The position numbers and the translations under genes are program-made. Under the pieces are notes generated by a model. The model made no database searches. It was not told the origin of the DNA and worked only from the letters and a program-made list of their open reading frames with translations. From Pseudorhodobacter sp. (GTDB lineage: Bacteria; Pseudomonadota; Alphaproteobacteria; Rhodobacterales; Rhodobacteraceae), in assembly GCA_029254215.1 (NCBI GenBank), contig JAQWYA010000033.1, positions 1 through 61,265 on the forward strand: a stretch of 61,265 nucleotides of DNA. Reading direction: 5' to 3'. Below are positions 49,809-61,252 of this stretch, piece after piece; position 1 is the first letter of the stretch; each line of letters opens with the position of its first letter.

Positions 49809-50267
49809 TCACTCTTTCAGGATTTCCGCTAGGCGCTGTTCCTCGGCCTCTGACAGGGCGTCTGCGGAGGCCGGCTTGGCGGTTTGCCTGCGGCGCAGGT
49901 AGAACCCCGCCACCCCGCCGCCCAACAGCAGCATCAGCGGCCCTGCGATCCATAGGACCAGATTTGCGCCATCGGTGGTCGGGTTGAGCAGAACATACTC
50001 GCCATAGCGATCAACGATAAAGGCAATCGCCTCTTCATCGCTGTCGCCCGCCACCAGCCGTTCGCGGACCAAAAGCCGCAGATCGCGGGCCAGTTCGGCA
50101 TTGCTGTCGTCGATATTCTCGTTGCGGCAGACAAGGCAGCGAAGGTCTTTGGACAGGACACGCGCGCGCGCCTCCAGCGCCGGATCAGACAGCACCTCAT
50201 CAGGTTGCACCGCATGCAGCGGGGTCGCCACCAGAAAAGCCATCAGCAAGAGTGCGGCGCGGGTCAT
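49809..50267 (-). CDS. ccmH: Cytochrome c-type biogenesis protein CcmH
   Basis: DLRCLVCRNENIDDSNAELARDLRLLVRERL. Confidence 0.95.
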   Translation of the reverse strand: MTRAALLLMAFLVATPLHAVQPDEVLSDPALEARARVLSKDLRCLVCRNENIDDSNAELARDLRLLVRERLVAGDSDEEAIAFIVDRYGEYVLLNPTTDGANLVLWIAGPLMLLLGGGVAGFYLRRRQTAKPASADALSEAEEQRLAEILKE

Positions 50268-52237
50268 TCTGCAGGCACCGCGTTGACGGGTTTACGCTTG
50301 GCCCCGGCGGCAATCCGGTAGCGGCGGTCTGCGAGGCTGATCATGCCGCCAAGCGCCATCAGCATCGCCCCGCCCCAGATCCAGTTGGCGAAGGGTTTGA
50401 AATAACTGCGCACCGCCCAGCCGCCAGTCTCTTGCTGATCGCCGATCACAAGATAAATGTCGCGCAAGAAGCCGTAGTCGATCCCGGCTTCGGTCGTGGG
50501 CATCGCAGCCACCGGATAGACCCGCTTTTCGGGATAGACGGTGGCAACCTCTGCCCCGTTTCGGGTGATGTCCATCTTTGCCATGGTGGTGAAATAGTTC
50601 GGGCCCCGCGCATCCTCGACACTGGCAAGGGTGACGGTGTAGCCGCGCAGATCAAAGCTTTCGCCGACATTCATCACGCGGATATCTTCGACCTGCCAGG
50701 CATTCATCGCGGCACAGGCAAAGACCGTGACCCCAAGACCGGCATGAGAGGTCGCCTTCCCCCAATCAGCGCGCGGCAGCCGGGCCAGACGCCCGATCCG
50801 GCCAAAGACAGCGCCGCGCCCGGTGCGCAGCCAGAGTTCCGTCATCGCGCCGAACACGACCCATGCGCCAAGCGCCAAGCCAACCGGCCCCAGCGCCGAG
50901 CGCCCGGTCTGCACCGCAAAGGCCAGCGCCAGCAGCGACAGCGCCAAAATCCCCGCCGGGATCAGTGCGCGCAGCGTGCGCCCCGGTTGCGCCCGTTTCC
51001 ACGCCAGCATGGAGCCAAGCGGCAGCAGCAGCGACAAGACCACCATGAAGGGCGAAAAGGCGGCGTTGAAGAAGGGCTCTCCGACGCTCAACTTACGGTC
51101 CCACAGAAGTTCAGCGACCAAGGGCCAGATCGTGCCGATGAACACCACAAAACAAGACACCGCCAGCAAGAGGTTATTGGCCACAAGCGCTGCCTCACGG
51201 CTGACAGGCGCGAAGATGCCCTTCGCCTCCATCGCGCTGGCCCGGACGGCGTAAAGCGTCAGCGCCCCGCCGGTAAAGAAGGCCAGAATCGCCAGAATGA
51301 AGACCCCTCGCTCCGGGTCATTGGCAAAGGCATGGACCGAGGTGATGACGCCCGAGCGGACGATGAACGTCCCAATCAAGGAGAAGCCGAACGCGAGGAT
51401 GGCCAGAAGGATTGTCCAGGCTTTCAACGCCTCCCGCTTTTCCACCACGATGGCCGAATGCAGCAGGGCCGCCGCCAAAAGCCAAGGCATGAAGCTTGCG
51501 TTTTCAACCGGATCCCAGAACCAGAACCCGCCCCAGCCAAGCTCGTAATAGGCCCACCAAGACCCGAGCGCGATCCCGATGGTCAGAAAAACCCAAGCCG
51601 CCAAGGTCCATGGGCGAACCCAACGGCCCCATGCGGCATCAACACGCCCCTCGATCAGGGCGGCAACCGCAAAGGAAAACGCCACCGACAGGCCCACATA
51701 GCCCAGATAGAGGAAGGGCGGATGGAAGGCGAGGCCGGGGTCTTGCAACAAGGGGTTCAGATCTTCGCCGTCAAAGGGCGGGAATTCCATCCGCAGGAAG
51801 GGGTTGGAGGTCAGCAGCATGAACAGCAAAAACGCCACCCCGATGGAGCCCTGCACCGCAATCACCCGTGCCTTGAGCGTCGGCGGCAGGTTGCTGCCAA
51901 ACCACGCAACACAGGCCCCGAACAGCGCAAGGATCAGCACCCAAAGCAGCAGCGAGCCTTCATGGTTACCCCAAACGCCCGAGACCTTGTAGATCATCGG
52001 CTTGTAGGTGTGGGAGTTCAGCACGACGAGCCGCACCGAGAAATCCGACACCACGAAAGCATAGGTCAACGCCGCAAAACTGGCGCAGAGCAGCACAAAC
52101 TGCGCCACCGCCGCCGGTTCGGCAATCGCCATCCAATGCGCCCAACGGCGCTGCGCCCCGATCAACGGGATCACCGTTTGAACAAGCGCCACACATAGCG
52201 CGAGGATAAGGGCAAAATGGCCAAGCTCGACGATCAT
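50264..52237 (-). CDS. ccmF: Heme lyase CcmF/NrfE family
   Basis: VSGVWGNHEGSLLLWVLIL; WAYYELGWGGFWFWDPVENASFMPWL. Confidence 0.96.
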   Translation of the reverse strand: MIVELGHFALILALCVALVQTVIPLIGAQRRWAHWMAIAEPAAVAQFVLLCASFAALTYAFVVSDFSVRLVVLNSHTYKPMIYKVSGVWGNHEGSLLLWVLILALFGACVAWFGSNLPPTLKARVIAVQGSIGVAFLLFMLLTSNPFLRMEFPPFDGEDLNPLLQDPGLAFHPPFLYLGYVGLSVAFSFAVAALIEGRVDAAWGRWVRPWTLAAWVFLTIGIALGSWWAYYELGWGGFWFWDPVENASFMPWLLAAALLHSAIVVEKREALKAWTILLAILAFGFSLIGTFIVRSGVITSVHAFANDPERGVFILAILAFFTGGALTLYAVRASAMEAKGIFAPVSREAALVANNLLLAVSCFVVFIGTIWPLVAELLWDRKLSVGEPFFNAAFSPFMVVLSLLLPLGSMLAWKRAQPGRTLRALIPAGILALSLLALAFAVQTGRSALGPVGLALGAWVVFGAMTELWLRTGRGAVFGRIGRLARLPRADWGKATSHAGLGVTVFACAAMNAWQVEDIRVMNVGESFDLRGYTVTLASVEDARGPNYFTTMAKMDITRNGAEVATVYPEKRVYPVAAMPTTEAGIDYGFLRDIYLVIGDQQETGGWAVRSYFKPFANWIWGGAMLMALGGMISLADRRYRIAAGAKRKPVNAVPAE

Positions 52238-52388
52238 AGGGGGCCTCTCCGGGTTCGGACGGTCATTTTACAGAAATGTCAGTTTGCGTCTCTTGCGGCA
52301 ACTTACGAGGTATTCCCAAGGGTTCCAATGGGGATGCGCTTGCCTGTCGCACCTGTGATCCGCCAGTCAGGCCCCCGTGGGACCCCAG

Positions 52389-52829
52389 TCAGCCGCCAAT
52401 CCGGCGTCCGGCCCGCCGCGTTGACATCAAAAGATTGGTTTCCGAGGTCATCACACCCTCTAGATTGCGGATGCGAAACACCACCTCGTCAAGGTCGGGC
52501 AAGGTCTGGGTGCCGATCTCGGCGATCAGATCCCATTTGCCAACGGTCGAATGCACCGCTTGCACCGCCGGATTGCCGCTCAGCCGCGCCATGATCTTTT
52601 CCGCGCCGCGCCCCTCGATCCCGATCATGACAAGCGCGCGGATCGGCAAGGCCGTGATGTCTGAGCGCGTCAGAACGGTGAACCCCGCAATCTCTCCGCT
52701 TTGAACAAGACGGTCCATACGGCTGCGGATCGTGGCCCGGCTTAACCCGATACGCGCCGCCAGATCCGAAAGCGAGGCCCGCGCATCGCGCCGCAACTCG
52801 GCCACCAAAAGCTGATCGGTTTCGTCCAT
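52389..52829 (-). CDS. Lrp/AsnC family transcriptional regulator
   Basis: MDETDQLLVAELRRDARASLSDLAARIGLSRATIRSRMDRLVQSGEIAGFTV. Confidence 0.93.
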   Translation of the reverse strand: MDETDQLLVAELRRDARASLSDLAARIGLSRATIRSRMDRLVQSGEIAGFTVLTRSDITALPIRALVMIGIEGRGAEKIMARLSGNPAVQAVHSTVGKWDLIAEIGTQTLPDLDEVVFRIRNLEGVMTSETNLLMSTRRAGRRIGG

Positions 52830-52842
52830 TCTGCCGATATCC

Positions 52843-52879
52843 TTGTGCATAATGCGCAAATTGCCATACAATATGGCAA
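52843..52879. promoter_or_regulatory. Two tandem Lrp-type inverted repeats
   Basis: TTGTGCA-TAA-TGCGCAA (52843-52859) and TTGCCATA-CAA-TATGGCAA (52861-52879). Confidence 0.65.
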
Positions 52880-52941
52880 ATATGCTGCTTTATTTTGACC
52901 GCAAAGAAAAGCCAAATCATCCCGTATCAAAGGAGAAGACC

Positions 52942-53868
52942 ATGCCCAAATCCTGTATCCTGATCGGCGCCCCCATTGACAGCGGCCAGCGGAGGCCGGG
53001 TTGCCTCATGGGCCCGGCGGCTTACCGTGTCGCGGGGCTTGTGCAGGCGCTGCGCGATCTGGGGCATGGGGTCGAAGACCGGGGCGATGTCACCATGACG
53101 CCCGAAACCGAGGCGGTTTGCGACAATCCGGCGGTGCATTCGCTGCCTGAAACGCTGGGCTGGACGAAAAGCCTGCGTGCGGCCACCAAACACGCGATGC
53201 AAGACGGGTTTCCGATCATTCTGGGGGGCGATCACTCGCTGGCACTGGGATCGGTTGCGGGGGCGGCGGAACATGCGGCCCAGGTCGGGCGGCCTCTGTT
53301 CCTGCTCTGGCTGGATGCGCATTCGGATTTCCATACGCCCCAGACCACCAGTTCCGGCAATCTGCATGGCACGCCCGTCGCCTATATCGCCGGGCGCGAA
53401 GGGTTTGAGATGTTCCCCACATTCCCTGCCCCTGTCCCGCCTGAGAATATCTGCCTGTTCGGCATCCGCTCTGTCGATACGGCGGAACATGCGGCGCTTT
53501 TGAACCATGACATCGAAATCAATGACATGCGGGTGCTGGATGAATATGGCATCGTCGCCCCGCTTCGGGCCTTCCTGAAAAAAGTAGAGGCGGCGAACGG
53601 GCTTTTGCATGTCAGCCTTGATGTCGATTTTCTGGATCCGTCCATCGCGCCGGCGGTTGGCACGACGGTTCCGGGCGGCACCACGATCCGCGAGGCACAT
53701 CTGGTGATGGAGGTGCTGCACGAATCCGGCCTTGCGACATCTCTCGATCTGGTGGAGCTGAACCCATTTTTGGACGAACGCGGGCGCACCGCGCGCCTGA
53801 TGGTCGATCTGGTCGCGAGCCTCATGGGTCGCAAGGTCTTTGACCGTCCCACCCGCAGCTTCGGCTGA
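52942..53868 (+). CDS. rocF: Arginase
   Basis: ILIGAPIDSGQRRPGCLMGPAAYR; ILGGDHSLALGSVAG; LWLDAHSDFHTP; SLDVDFLDPSIAPAVGTTVPGG. Confidence 0.95.
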   Translation: MPKSCILIGAPIDSGQRRPGCLMGPAAYRVAGLVQALRDLGHGVEDRGDVTMTPETEAVCDNPAVHSLPETLGWTKSLRAATKHAMQDGFPIILGGDHSLALGSVAGAAEHAAQVGRPLFLLWLDAHSDFHTPQTTSSGNLHGTPVAYIAGREGFEMFPTFPAPVPPENICLFGIRSVDTAEHAALLNHDIEINDMRVLDEYGIVAPLRAFLKKVEAANGLLHVSLDVDFLDPSIAPAVGTTVPGGTTIREAHLVMEVLHESGLATSLDLVELNPFLDERGRTARLMVDLVASLMGRKVFDRPTRSFG

Positions 53869-53906
53869 CCCTTCCCCCCCTTCCGCCTTTATCCGGAGTT
53901 TTGTTC

Positions 53907-54950
53907 ATGACTGCCCCGTCCCGTCAGGCCCTCGTGCCCTTTGTCAGCGTCGCCAATATGATGAAGCTGGTGCATCAGATCGGCATAGAGCGCGTTCTGG
54001 TCGATCTGGCGGCCGAGATCGAAGAGGATTTTCGCCGCTGGCCCAGCTTTGACAAGACGCCAAGGGTCGCCTCGCATTCCGATGTGGGGGTGATTGAACT
54101 GATGCCGACCTCGGACGGGGAAACCTATGGGTTCAAATATGTGAACGGCCACCCATCCAACATGAAGAAAGGCCTGCAAACCGTTACAGCGTTTGGGCTT
54201 TTAGCGGATGTCAAAACAGGATATCCGATTCTATTGTCAGAGATGACGATCCTCACCGCGCTGCGCACGGCGGCGACAAGTGCGCTGGCGGCAAAATGGC
54301 TGGCTCCCAAGGGCGCGCGGAGCATGGCGCTGATCGGCAATGGCGCGCAGGCGGAGTTTCAGGCCCTCGCCTTCAAGGCGGTCTGCGGCCTCTCGGAGAT
54401 CCGGCTTTATGACATCGACCCCGCCGCGACCCGCAAATGCCTGCGCAATCTGGAGGGGCACGGCATCAGGCTGGTGCCTTGCGCCAGTGCCGAAGAGGCG
54501 ATCGAGGGGGCAGAGATCATCACGACGGTCACCGCCGACAAACAATATGCGACGATCCTCAGCGACAACATGGCGGGCGCGGGCGTGCATCTGAACGCGG
54601 TGGGCGGCGATTGCCCCGGCAAGACCGAGTTGCATCGCGATATTCTGCTGCGGTCGGATATTTTCGTGGAATACCCCCCGCAAACCCGGATCGAGGGCGA
54701 AATTCAGGTCTTGCCGGAAGATCACCCCGTCACGGAACTGTGGGAGGTGATCAGCGGAGCGGCCACAGGGCGGCGTCATCCGGATCAGGTGACCCTTTTC
54801 GACAGCGTTGGCTTTGCGGTCGAGGATTTTGCGGCCCTGCGCTATGTGCATCGGCAGTTGGAGCGGTTTGCGTTTTGTGAACCGCTGGACATGATCGCGG
54901 ACCCGGATGATCCGCGAGACCTGTTCGGGATGCTGCTGCGGGCCGCGTGA
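53907..54950 (+). CDS. Ornithine cyclodeaminase
   Basis: YGFKYVNGHPSNMKKGLQTVTAFGLLADVKTGYPILLSEMTILTALRTAATSALAAKWLAPKGARSMALIGNGAQAEFQ. Confidence 0.95.
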   Translation: MTAPSRQALVPFVSVANMMKLVHQIGIERVLVDLAAEIEEDFRRWPSFDKTPRVASHSDVGVIELMPTSDGETYGFKYVNGHPSNMKKGLQTVTAFGLLADVKTGYPILLSEMTILTALRTAATSALAAKWLAPKGARSMALIGNGAQAEFQALAFKAVCGLSEIRLYDIDPAATRKCLRNLEGHGIRLVPCASAEEAIEGAEIITTVTADKQYATILSDNMAGAGVHLNAVGGDCPGKTELHRDILLRSDIFVEYPPQTRIEGEIQVLPEDHPVTELWEVISGAATGRRHPDQVTLFDSVGFAVEDFAALRYVHRQLERFAFCEPLDMIADPDDPRDLFGMLLRAA

Positions 54951-54966
54951 TCATTTGGCTTGCCGC

Positions 54967-55028
54967 CGCCGAAGGCCGGGGGCTTCGCCGCCCCCGGACC
55001 CCCGCAGGTATTTTGGCCAAGAAGAAGT
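54967..55028. repeat. Intergenic hairpin repeat, second subfamily (cttcttggccaaaatacctgcgggggtccgggggcggcgaagcccccggcc, inverted)
   Basis: Same architecture (A/T-rich tract, G-tract, GTCCGGGGG stem) as other copies. Confidence 0.75.
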
Positions 55029-55044
55029 TTGCAAACGGCTATGG

Positions 55045-55320
55045 TTAATGAAGGGTGAATTCGCCCACCACATTGCGCCATTCGCCGGGACCGATGAGCT
55101 TGCGGTGATTGAAGCGGACCGAATGCAAGGGGCCATCGAGCTTTTCCTGCCAGAACTCGATGAATTTGAAGAGCCTCGGGTAATCCGGGGCCAGATCATA
55201 ATCCTGCCAGATGTAGCTGTTGAGGACGTTCTTGTAATCGGGCATCCGGTAGTAGAATTCGGCTGTGGTCAGCCCATAGCCTTTGAGCATCAGCTGCGTT
55301 TCGGAGTTTTGCATCTTCAC
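55045..55320 (-). CDS. usg family protein
   Basis: LMLKGYGLTTAEFYYRMPDYKNVLNSYIWQDYDLAPDYPRLFKFIEFWQEKLDGPLHSVRFNHR. Confidence 0.9.
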   Translation of the reverse strand: MKMQNSETQLMLKGYGLTTAEFYYRMPDYKNVLNSYIWQDYDLAPDYPRLFKFIEFWQEKLDGPLHSVRFNHRKLIGPGEWRNVVGEFTLH

Positions 55321-55440
55321 CTCGTGTTCTGTCGACAGCTCAAGGATGCCATGGATTTATTTATTTTCCATAAAAACATAATGTTATCACTCATATCCGC
55401 TCGCTGCTGACGGACCGCTGGAAAGAGTGTGGCCTTGGCA

Positions 55441-55470
55441 TTGCACCCAAGATCGGGGATGGGCTATAGT
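55441..55470 (+). promoter_or_regulatory. Candidate gyrA promoter
   Basis: TTGCAC-N18-TATAGT upstream of the gyrA GTG start. Confidence 0.4.
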
Positions 55471-55526
55471 CTGCGCATCTAGATCTTGTGCCCGCTGGCG
55501 GGCCCCGGAAAGAAAGAGCGGCAAGC

Positions 55527-58250
55527 GTGACTGATCGTCCAGAAGACACTGAAAACAATGGCGAAACCCCTCAGCGTATGGCGCATGACGGGCCTGTGGT
55601 GTCGATCGTCGACGAGATGAAGACTGCCTATCTCGATTATGCGATGAGCGTGATCGTGAGCCGAGCCATTCCGGACCTGCGGGACGGGCTGAAGCCGGTG
55701 CATCGGCGGATTTTGTACGCCATGCATGAGACGAATAACGGCCACGATAAGCCTTACCGCAAATCGGCACGCCCCGTTGGCGATGTCATGGGGAAATACC
55801 ACCCGCATGGTGATTCCGCGATTTATGATGCGCTGGTGCGGATGGCGCAGCCTTTTTCGATGTCTTTGAAACTGTTGGACGGTCAGGGAAACTTTGGATC
55901 CATGGATGGGGATAACCCGGCCGCCATGCGCTATACGGAAGTGCGGATGGACAAGCCCGCTGCCTTCCTTCTTGCCGATATCGACAAGGAAACCGTTGAT
56001 TTTCAGGACAATTACGACGGCAAGGACCGGGAGCCAACGGTGCTTCCGGCGCGTTTTCCGAACATGCTCGTCAATGGCGCAGGCGGGATCGCGGTCGGGA
56101 TGGCCACCAATATTCCGCCGCATAATCTTGGCGAGGTGATCGACGGGACGTTGGCCTTGATCGCGCAGCCCGATCTGTCGATGGAAGCGCTGATGGAGAT
56201 CATTCCGGCGCCCGATTTTCCGACAGGTGCGCAGATTTTGGGCCGTTCGGGCGCACGCAAGGCCTATCTGGAAGGGCGTGGCAGCGTCATCATCCGCTCC
56301 AAAACGCGGGTGGAGGAGATCCGCAAGGACCGCTTTGCCATCGTGATCGACGAGATCCCCTATCAGGTGAATAAATCCTCGATGATCGAGAAGATCGCCG
56401 AAATGGTGCGCGAAAAGCGGATCGAAGGCATCGCACATGTGCAGGACGAATCCGACCGGATCGGTGTGCGCGTGGTGATTGAGTTGAAGCGGGACGCGAC
56501 GCCGGAAGTCGTGCTGAACCAGCTTTACCGTTTCACGCCGATGCAGACCTCGTTTGGGTGCAACATGCTGGCCCTGAACGGTGGCCGCCCCGAACAACTG
56601 ACGCTTCGGGATTTTCTGACCTATTTCATTGGCTTCCGCGAGGAAGTTGTGGCGCGCCGCACGGCTTACGAGCTGCGCAAAGCCCGCGAACGCAGCCATG
56701 TTCTGTGTGGTCTTGCCGTGGCGGTCTCCAACGTGGATGAGATCGTGGCGACGATCCGGTCTTCGGCCGATCCTTCCGAGGCGCGGGAACGGTTGATGAC
56801 GCGGCGCTGGCCCGCGCATGACATCATCCCCTATATCAAGCTGATCGATGACCCGAGCCATAAGGTCAACGAGGATGGCACCTATAACCTGTCGGAGATT
56901 CAGGCCCGTGCCATTCTGGAACTGCGGCTGCAACGTCTGACCGCGATGGGCGTGAAGGAAATCACCGACGAGTTGGAAGAGCTTGCGGGCAAGATCAAGG
57001 ATTACCTCGATATTCTGGGCAGCCGCGACCGGATCATGGCGATCATCTCGGACGAGTTGCGCGAAGTGAAGGCGCAATTCGCCGTGCCGCGCCGGACCGA
57101 GATCGTCGACTGGTCGGGCGATATGGAAGATGAGGACCTGATCGAGCGCGAAGACATGGTCGTCACGATCACCTCGGGCGGCTATATCAAGCGGACACCT
57201 TTGGCTGAATTCCGGGCGCAGCGGCGGGGGGGCAAGGGTCTTGCCTCGATGACGACGAAGGAAGACGATGTGGTGACCACGCTGTTCGTGGCCAATACTC
57301 ATACGCAGCTTTTGTTCTTCAGCACCGACGGCATGGCTTACAAGCTCAAGACATGGCGGCTGCCGCTGGCCGGGCGCAATGCCAAGGGCAAGGCCATCGT
57401 CAACATTCTGCCCATCGCGCAGGGGGTCTCGATTGCCGCGATCCTGCCTGTGGACCGGGATGAGGCCGACTGGGCCGATTTGCAGATCGTCTTTGCCACC
57501 TCGGCGGGGACGGTGCGGCGCAACCAGTTGTCAGACTTCACCAATGTCATGCGCAACGGCAAGATTGCGATGAAATTTGAAGATGACACTGCCGATTACA
57601 AGCTGATCAACGCGCGCATCTGTTCGGAAGACGATGACGTGATGCTGGTCACTAGCTCTGGCCGGGCAATCCGATTCCCCACGACGGAAGTGCGGGTGTT
57701 CAACTCTCGTGCCTCTGTCGGGGTGCGGGGGATCAAGCTTGCCGGGCAGGACAGCGTTGTGTCGATGTCGGTGATCCGGCACTTTGAGGCAACGCCAGCG
57801 GAACGGGCGGCCTACCTCAAGATGCGCCGCGCACAGGAAGGCGTGCTGGAGGAGCCGGAGGCCGATGACGATGAAACCGCCGTCGCCGCTGGCGAATTGC
57901 CGCTGGAGCGTTTTGCCGAAATGTCGGCGGCCGAAGACCTGATCCTGACGATCACGGCGGGGGGTTCGGGCAAACTGTCCTCCAGCCATGATTACCCGGT
58001 TCGGGGTCGTGGCGGCCAGGGCGTCAAGGCCATGGCGGGGCGCAATGGCGCGCTGATCGCCTGTTTCCCGGTGGAGCGGAGCGATCAGGTCATGCTCGCA
58101 ACCTCGACAGGCCAGTCGATCCGCTGCCCGGTAGAGGGGATCTCCTTCCGGTCACGGGCTGCGGGTGGGGTCAAGGTGTTTGACACCGGCGCAGGCGAAG
58201 AGGTCGTCTCGGTTGCCCGCGTTGCGGATCAGGGCGACGAAGAGGCATGA
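55527..58250 (+). CDS. gyrA: DNA gyrase subunit A
   Basis: [54 protein letters not shown] start. Confidence 0.97.
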   Translation: MTDRPEDTENNGETPQRMAHDGPVVSIVDEMKTAYLDYAMSVIVSRAIPDLRDGLKPVHRRILYAMHETNNGHDKPYRKSARPVGDVMGKYHPHGDSAIYDALVRMAQPFSMSLKLLDGQGNFGSMDGDNPAAMRYTEVRMDKPAAFLLADIDKETVDFQDNYDGKDREPTVLPARFPNMLVNGAGGIAVGMATNIPPHNLGEVIDGTLALIAQPDLSMEALMEIIPAPDFPTGAQILGRSGARKAYLEGRGSVIIRSKTRVEEIRKDRFAIVIDEIPYQVNKSSMIEKIAEMVREKRIEGIAHVQDESDRIGVRVVIELKRDATPEVVLNQLYRFTPMQTSFGCNMLALNGGRPEQLTLRDFLTYFIGFREEVVARRTAYELRKARERSHVLCGLAVAVSNVDEIVATIRSSADPSEARERLMTRRWPAHDIIPYIKLIDDPSHKVNEDGTYNLSEIQARAILELRLQRLTAMGVKEITDELEELAGKIKDYLDILGSRDRIMAIISDELREVKAQFAVPRRTEIVDWSGDMEDEDLIEREDMVVTITSGGYIKRTPLAEFRAQRRGGKGLASMTTKEDDVVTTLFVANTHTQLLFFSTDGMAYKLKTWRLPLAGRNAKGKAIVNILPIAQGVSIAAILPVDRDEADWADLQIVFATSAGTVRRNQLSDFTNVMRNGKIAMKFEDDTADYKLINARICSEDDDVMLVTSSGRAIRFPTTEVRVFNSRASVGVRGIKLAGQDSVVSMSVIRHFEATPAERAAYLKMRRAQEGVLEEPEADDDETAVAAGELPLERFAEMSAAEDLILTITAGGSGKLSSSHDYPVRGRGGQGVKAMAGRNGALIACFPVERSDQVMLATSTGQSIRCPVEGISFRSRAAGGVKVFDTGAGEEVVSVARVADQGDEEA

Positions 58251-58576
58251 GCCTGCCGGGCCTCGCTGAGGCCTTGGCGGCACAGGCCCGCGCGGGGCGG
58301 ACGATAAGCTATGGGGATTTGGCCCGGCAACTGGCCATCCCCGGCCCCGGCGCGATTGCCAAGCTGACGGCGGCGCTGGAAGCCTTGATGGCCGAGGATG
58401 CGGCCGCCAACCAGCCCTTGCGCGCGGCCCTTTGCCATTCGCGTTTGGGCAATGGCCAGCCCGCCCCCGGTTTTTTCGATATGGCCCGCCATTTGGGGCG
58501 GTTTGACGGCACGGATCCCGCGGGTTTTGTCGCGGCAGAGCGGGCCTCCCTTTTCAAAGCCGCCGCAACGGCCTAG
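58247..58576 (+). CDS. Uncharacterised protein with weak resemblance to the MGMT/alkyltransferase-like C-terminal fold
   Basis: [74 protein letters not shown] overlap with gyrA. Confidence 0.6.
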   Translation: MSLPGLAEALAAQARAGRTISYGDLARQLAIPGPGAIAKLTAALEALMAEDAAANQPLRAALCHSRLGNGQPAPGFFDMARHLGRFDGTDPAGFVAAERASLFKAAATA

Positions 58577-58614
58577 ATGAGGCCCAAGGTCGCGTTGCGG
58601 CCAGTGGGTACTGG

Positions 58615-59964
58615 ATGCAGGGGCAACGGGTTTTGAACGAACAGGTCTTGAATATCATCGGCGGCGGCATGGCAGGCTCCGAGGCGGCATGGCAGGCAGC
58701 CAATATGGGCGTGCGCGTCGTGATCCATGAGATGCGGCCCAAAGTCGGTACTTTTGCGCATCGGACCGGAAATCTGGCCGAGATGGTCTGCTCCAACTCC
58801 TTCCGCTCGGATGACGATGAACGCAATGCCGTGGGCCTTTTGCATTGGGAGATGGGCGCGGCGGATGGCATTATCATGCAGACCGCGCGGGCGCATCGGC
58901 TTCCGGCGGGGGGCGCGCTGGCCGTTGACCGCGATCCCTTTGCCGAGGCGGTCACTGCCAAGCTAATGGCGCATCCTCTGATTTCCGTATCTTATGAAGA
59001 GATTACGGAGCTTCCTTCAAGTGGTAACTGGATCGTGGCGACGGGGCCGCTGACCTCTGGCCCGCTGGCGGAAAGCATTCGCGCGGCGAATGGGGCCGAG
59101 GCGCTGGCCTTTTTCGATGCGATTGCCCCGATCGTCTATGCCGAAAGCGTAGACATGTCAGTGGCCTGGATGCAAAGCCGCTATGACAAGGGCGAGACCG
59201 AGGAAGAACAGACCGCCTATATGAACTGCCCGATGACCAAAGAGCAGTACGAGGCTTTCATCGACGCGCTTCTGGCGGCGGAAAAGACAGAGTTCCACGA
59301 GGGTGAGACCGCCGGTTATTTTGACGGCTGCCTGCCGATTGAAGTCATGGCCGAACGCGGGCGCGAAACGCTGCGCTTCGGGCCGATGAAGCCGGTCGGG
59401 CTGACCAATCCGCATTGCGAGAAAAAGCCCTATGCGGTCGTGCAGTTGCGCCGCGACAACAAGCTGGGCACGCTTTACAACATCGTGGGCTTTCAGACAA
59501 AGATGAAGTATGGCGCGCAAACCTCTGTTTTCAAAATGATTCCCGGATTGCAGGAAGCAAGCTTTGCACGGCTGGGCGGCATCCATCGCAATACATTCAT
59601 CAACTCTCCGACGCTGCTGGATGACCAGATGCGGCTGCGGCTGCGGCCCAATATCCGCTTTGCCGGACAAATCACCGGGGTGGAAGGCTATGTCGAAAGC
59701 GCCGCGATGGGGCTTTTGGCCGGGCGCATGGCGGCGGCTGAAATGCTGGGCCGCACAGTCGAGGCGCCGCCCTCTGAGACCGCGATGGGCGCGCTGATCA
59801 CCCATATCACCGGCGGGGCGGAGGCGAAGACCTTCCAGCCGATGAACGTGAACTTCGGCCTCTTTCCCCCGATTGATGCCAAGGGCGGGCGGCGCGGGCG
59901 CAAGGATCGCTACAAGGCCTATACCGACCGCGCGAAAACCGCGTTTCAGGCATGGCTTTCGTAA
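58615..59964 (+). CDS. trmFO: Methylenetetrahydrofolate--tRNA-(uracil-5-)-methyltransferase TrmFO
   Basis: [56 protein letters not shown]. Confidence 0.97.
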   Translation: MQGQRVLNEQVLNIIGGGMAGSEAAWQAANMGVRVVIHEMRPKVGTFAHRTGNLAEMVCSNSFRSDDDERNAVGLLHWEMGAADGIIMQTARAHRLPAGGALAVDRDPFAEAVTAKLMAHPLISVSYEEITELPSSGNWIVATGPLTSGPLAESIRAANGAEALAFFDAIAPIVYAESVDMSVAWMQSRYDKGETEEEQTAYMNCPMTKEQYEAFIDALLAAEKTEFHEGETAGYFDGCLPIEVMAERGRETLRFGPMKPVGLTNPHCEKKPYAVVQLRRDNKLGTLYNIVGFQTKMKYGAQTSVFKMIPGLQEASFARLGGIHRNTFINSPTLLDDQMRLRLRPNIRFAGQITGVEGYVESAAMGLLAGRMAAAEMLGRTVEAPPSETAMGALITHITGGAEAKTFQPMNVNFGLFPPIDAKGGRRGRKDRYKAYTDRAKTAFQAWLS

Positions 59965-60791
59965 CGCGCTTCGCCCCCTCGCCGACCGGGCCACTGCATC
60001 TGGGCCACGCCTATTCCGCGATCCTTGCGCATGACATGGCGCGCGCGGCAGGGGGCCGTTTCCTCCTTCGGATGGAGGATACGGACCTTCAGCGCTGCAA
60101 ACCCGAATGGGAACAGCAGATCGAAGCGGATCTTCGCTGGCTGGGGCTGGATTGGGACGGCCCAGTCTATCGCCAATCGCCCCAAATCGCGCAGTACAAT
60201 GCGCGGTTGGAGACACTGGTCGAAAGCGGGCTGCTCTATCCCTGTTCTTGCACCCGCTCGGACATTCGCGCGGCCCTTTCTGCCCCGCAAGAGGGCGTGG
60301 CCCATCCGGTTTATCCCGGCACCTGCCGCCACCGCCCCCTGTCAGACCGCCAACCCGGCGACGCCTTGCGCCTGAACCTCGTGCGGGCGTTCGAGGCGCT
60401 GGACCCGGCACTTCTGAACTTCGAGGAAACCGGCCCGCGCCACCATGGTCTGCACCGGCTTGGCCAAACCTTCGCCACCCAAACCATCGGCGATGTGGTT
60501 CTGTCCCGCAAGGGAGAGGACATCGTCGCCTATTTTCTGGCCTCAGCCTTTGACGATGCGGATCAAGGCATCACCCATGTCATCCGCGGCGAGGATCTGT
60601 TCGACTTCACACCTATACAGGTGATCCTGCATCGGCTTTTCGGGCATGACCTTCCGATCTATCACCATCACCGGCTGATCCGCGATGAAGAGGGCAAGCG
60701 TCTTGCCAAACGAGACGACGCCCGCGCCATCGCGACGTTTCGCGAGGATGGCGAAAGCCCCGCGGATATTCGTCGCAGGATAGGGCTGTAA
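59952..60791 (+). CDS. gluQRS: Glutamyl-Q tRNA(Asp) synthetase
   Basis: [49 protein letters not shown]; short GluRS paralog. Confidence 0.94.
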   Translation: MAFVTRFAPSPTGPLHLGHAYSAILAHDMARAAGGRFLLRMEDTDLQRCKPEWEQQIEADLRWLGLDWDGPVYRQSPQIAQYNARLETLVESGLLYPCSCTRSDIRAALSAPQEGVAHPVYPGTCRHRPLSDRQPGDALRLNLVRAFEALDPALLNFEETGPRHHGLHRLGQTFATQTIGDVVLSRKGEDIVAYFLASAFDDADQGITHVIRGEDLFDFTPIQVILHRLFGHDLPIYHHHRLIRDEEGKRLAKRDDARAIATFREDGESPADIRRRIGL

Positions 60792-60812
60792 GACCCTGAT
60801 TTCAGACCGCTT

Positions 60813-61175
60813 TCAGGTAGTCATCGGCGCAGATGTTATCCGCTCCTCGCCGCCCTCGACCACGGTGTAAAAGCAGGATCTGCGATTCGTGTGGCAGGCG
60901 GGGCCGATCTGTTCCACCTTCAAAAGCAGGCAATCGCGGTCACAATCGACGCGCAATTCGCGCAGGCTTTGCACATGGCCCGAAGTCTCCCCCTTGGCCC
61001 AGAACGCCTGACGCGAGCGGGACCAATAGGTTACCTGCCCGGTTTGCAGCGTCCGCGCCAGCGAGTCGGCGTTCATCCAGGCCATCATCAGAACCTCGCC
61101 CGTCTGATGATCCTGCGCAATCGCCGGGATCAGGCCCTTGTCATCAAATTTCAGGCTTTGGGGATCGAAAGGCAT
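60813..61175 (-). CDS. hisI: Phosphoribosyl-AMP cyclohydrolase
   Basis: [55 protein letters not shown]. Confidence 0.97.
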   Translation of the reverse strand: MPFDPQSLKFDDKGLIPAIAQDHQTGEVLMMAWMNADSLARTLQTGQVTYWSRSRQAFWAKGETSGHVQSLRELRVDCDRDCLLLKVEQIGPACHTNRRSCFYTVVEGGEERITSAPMTT

Positions 61176-61252
61176 GGGCGATACTCTTTTTGCGGGCTTT
61201 GCAAGCAGGGGAATGCGGCCTATCTAACCCCTAAGCAAGGCGGAGGAAAGCA

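Noticed and set aside
55783-55880. Checked the gyrA QRDR for quinolone resistance substitutions
   Set aside because: [17 protein letters not shown] retains Ser and Asp at the key positions; nothing unusual.
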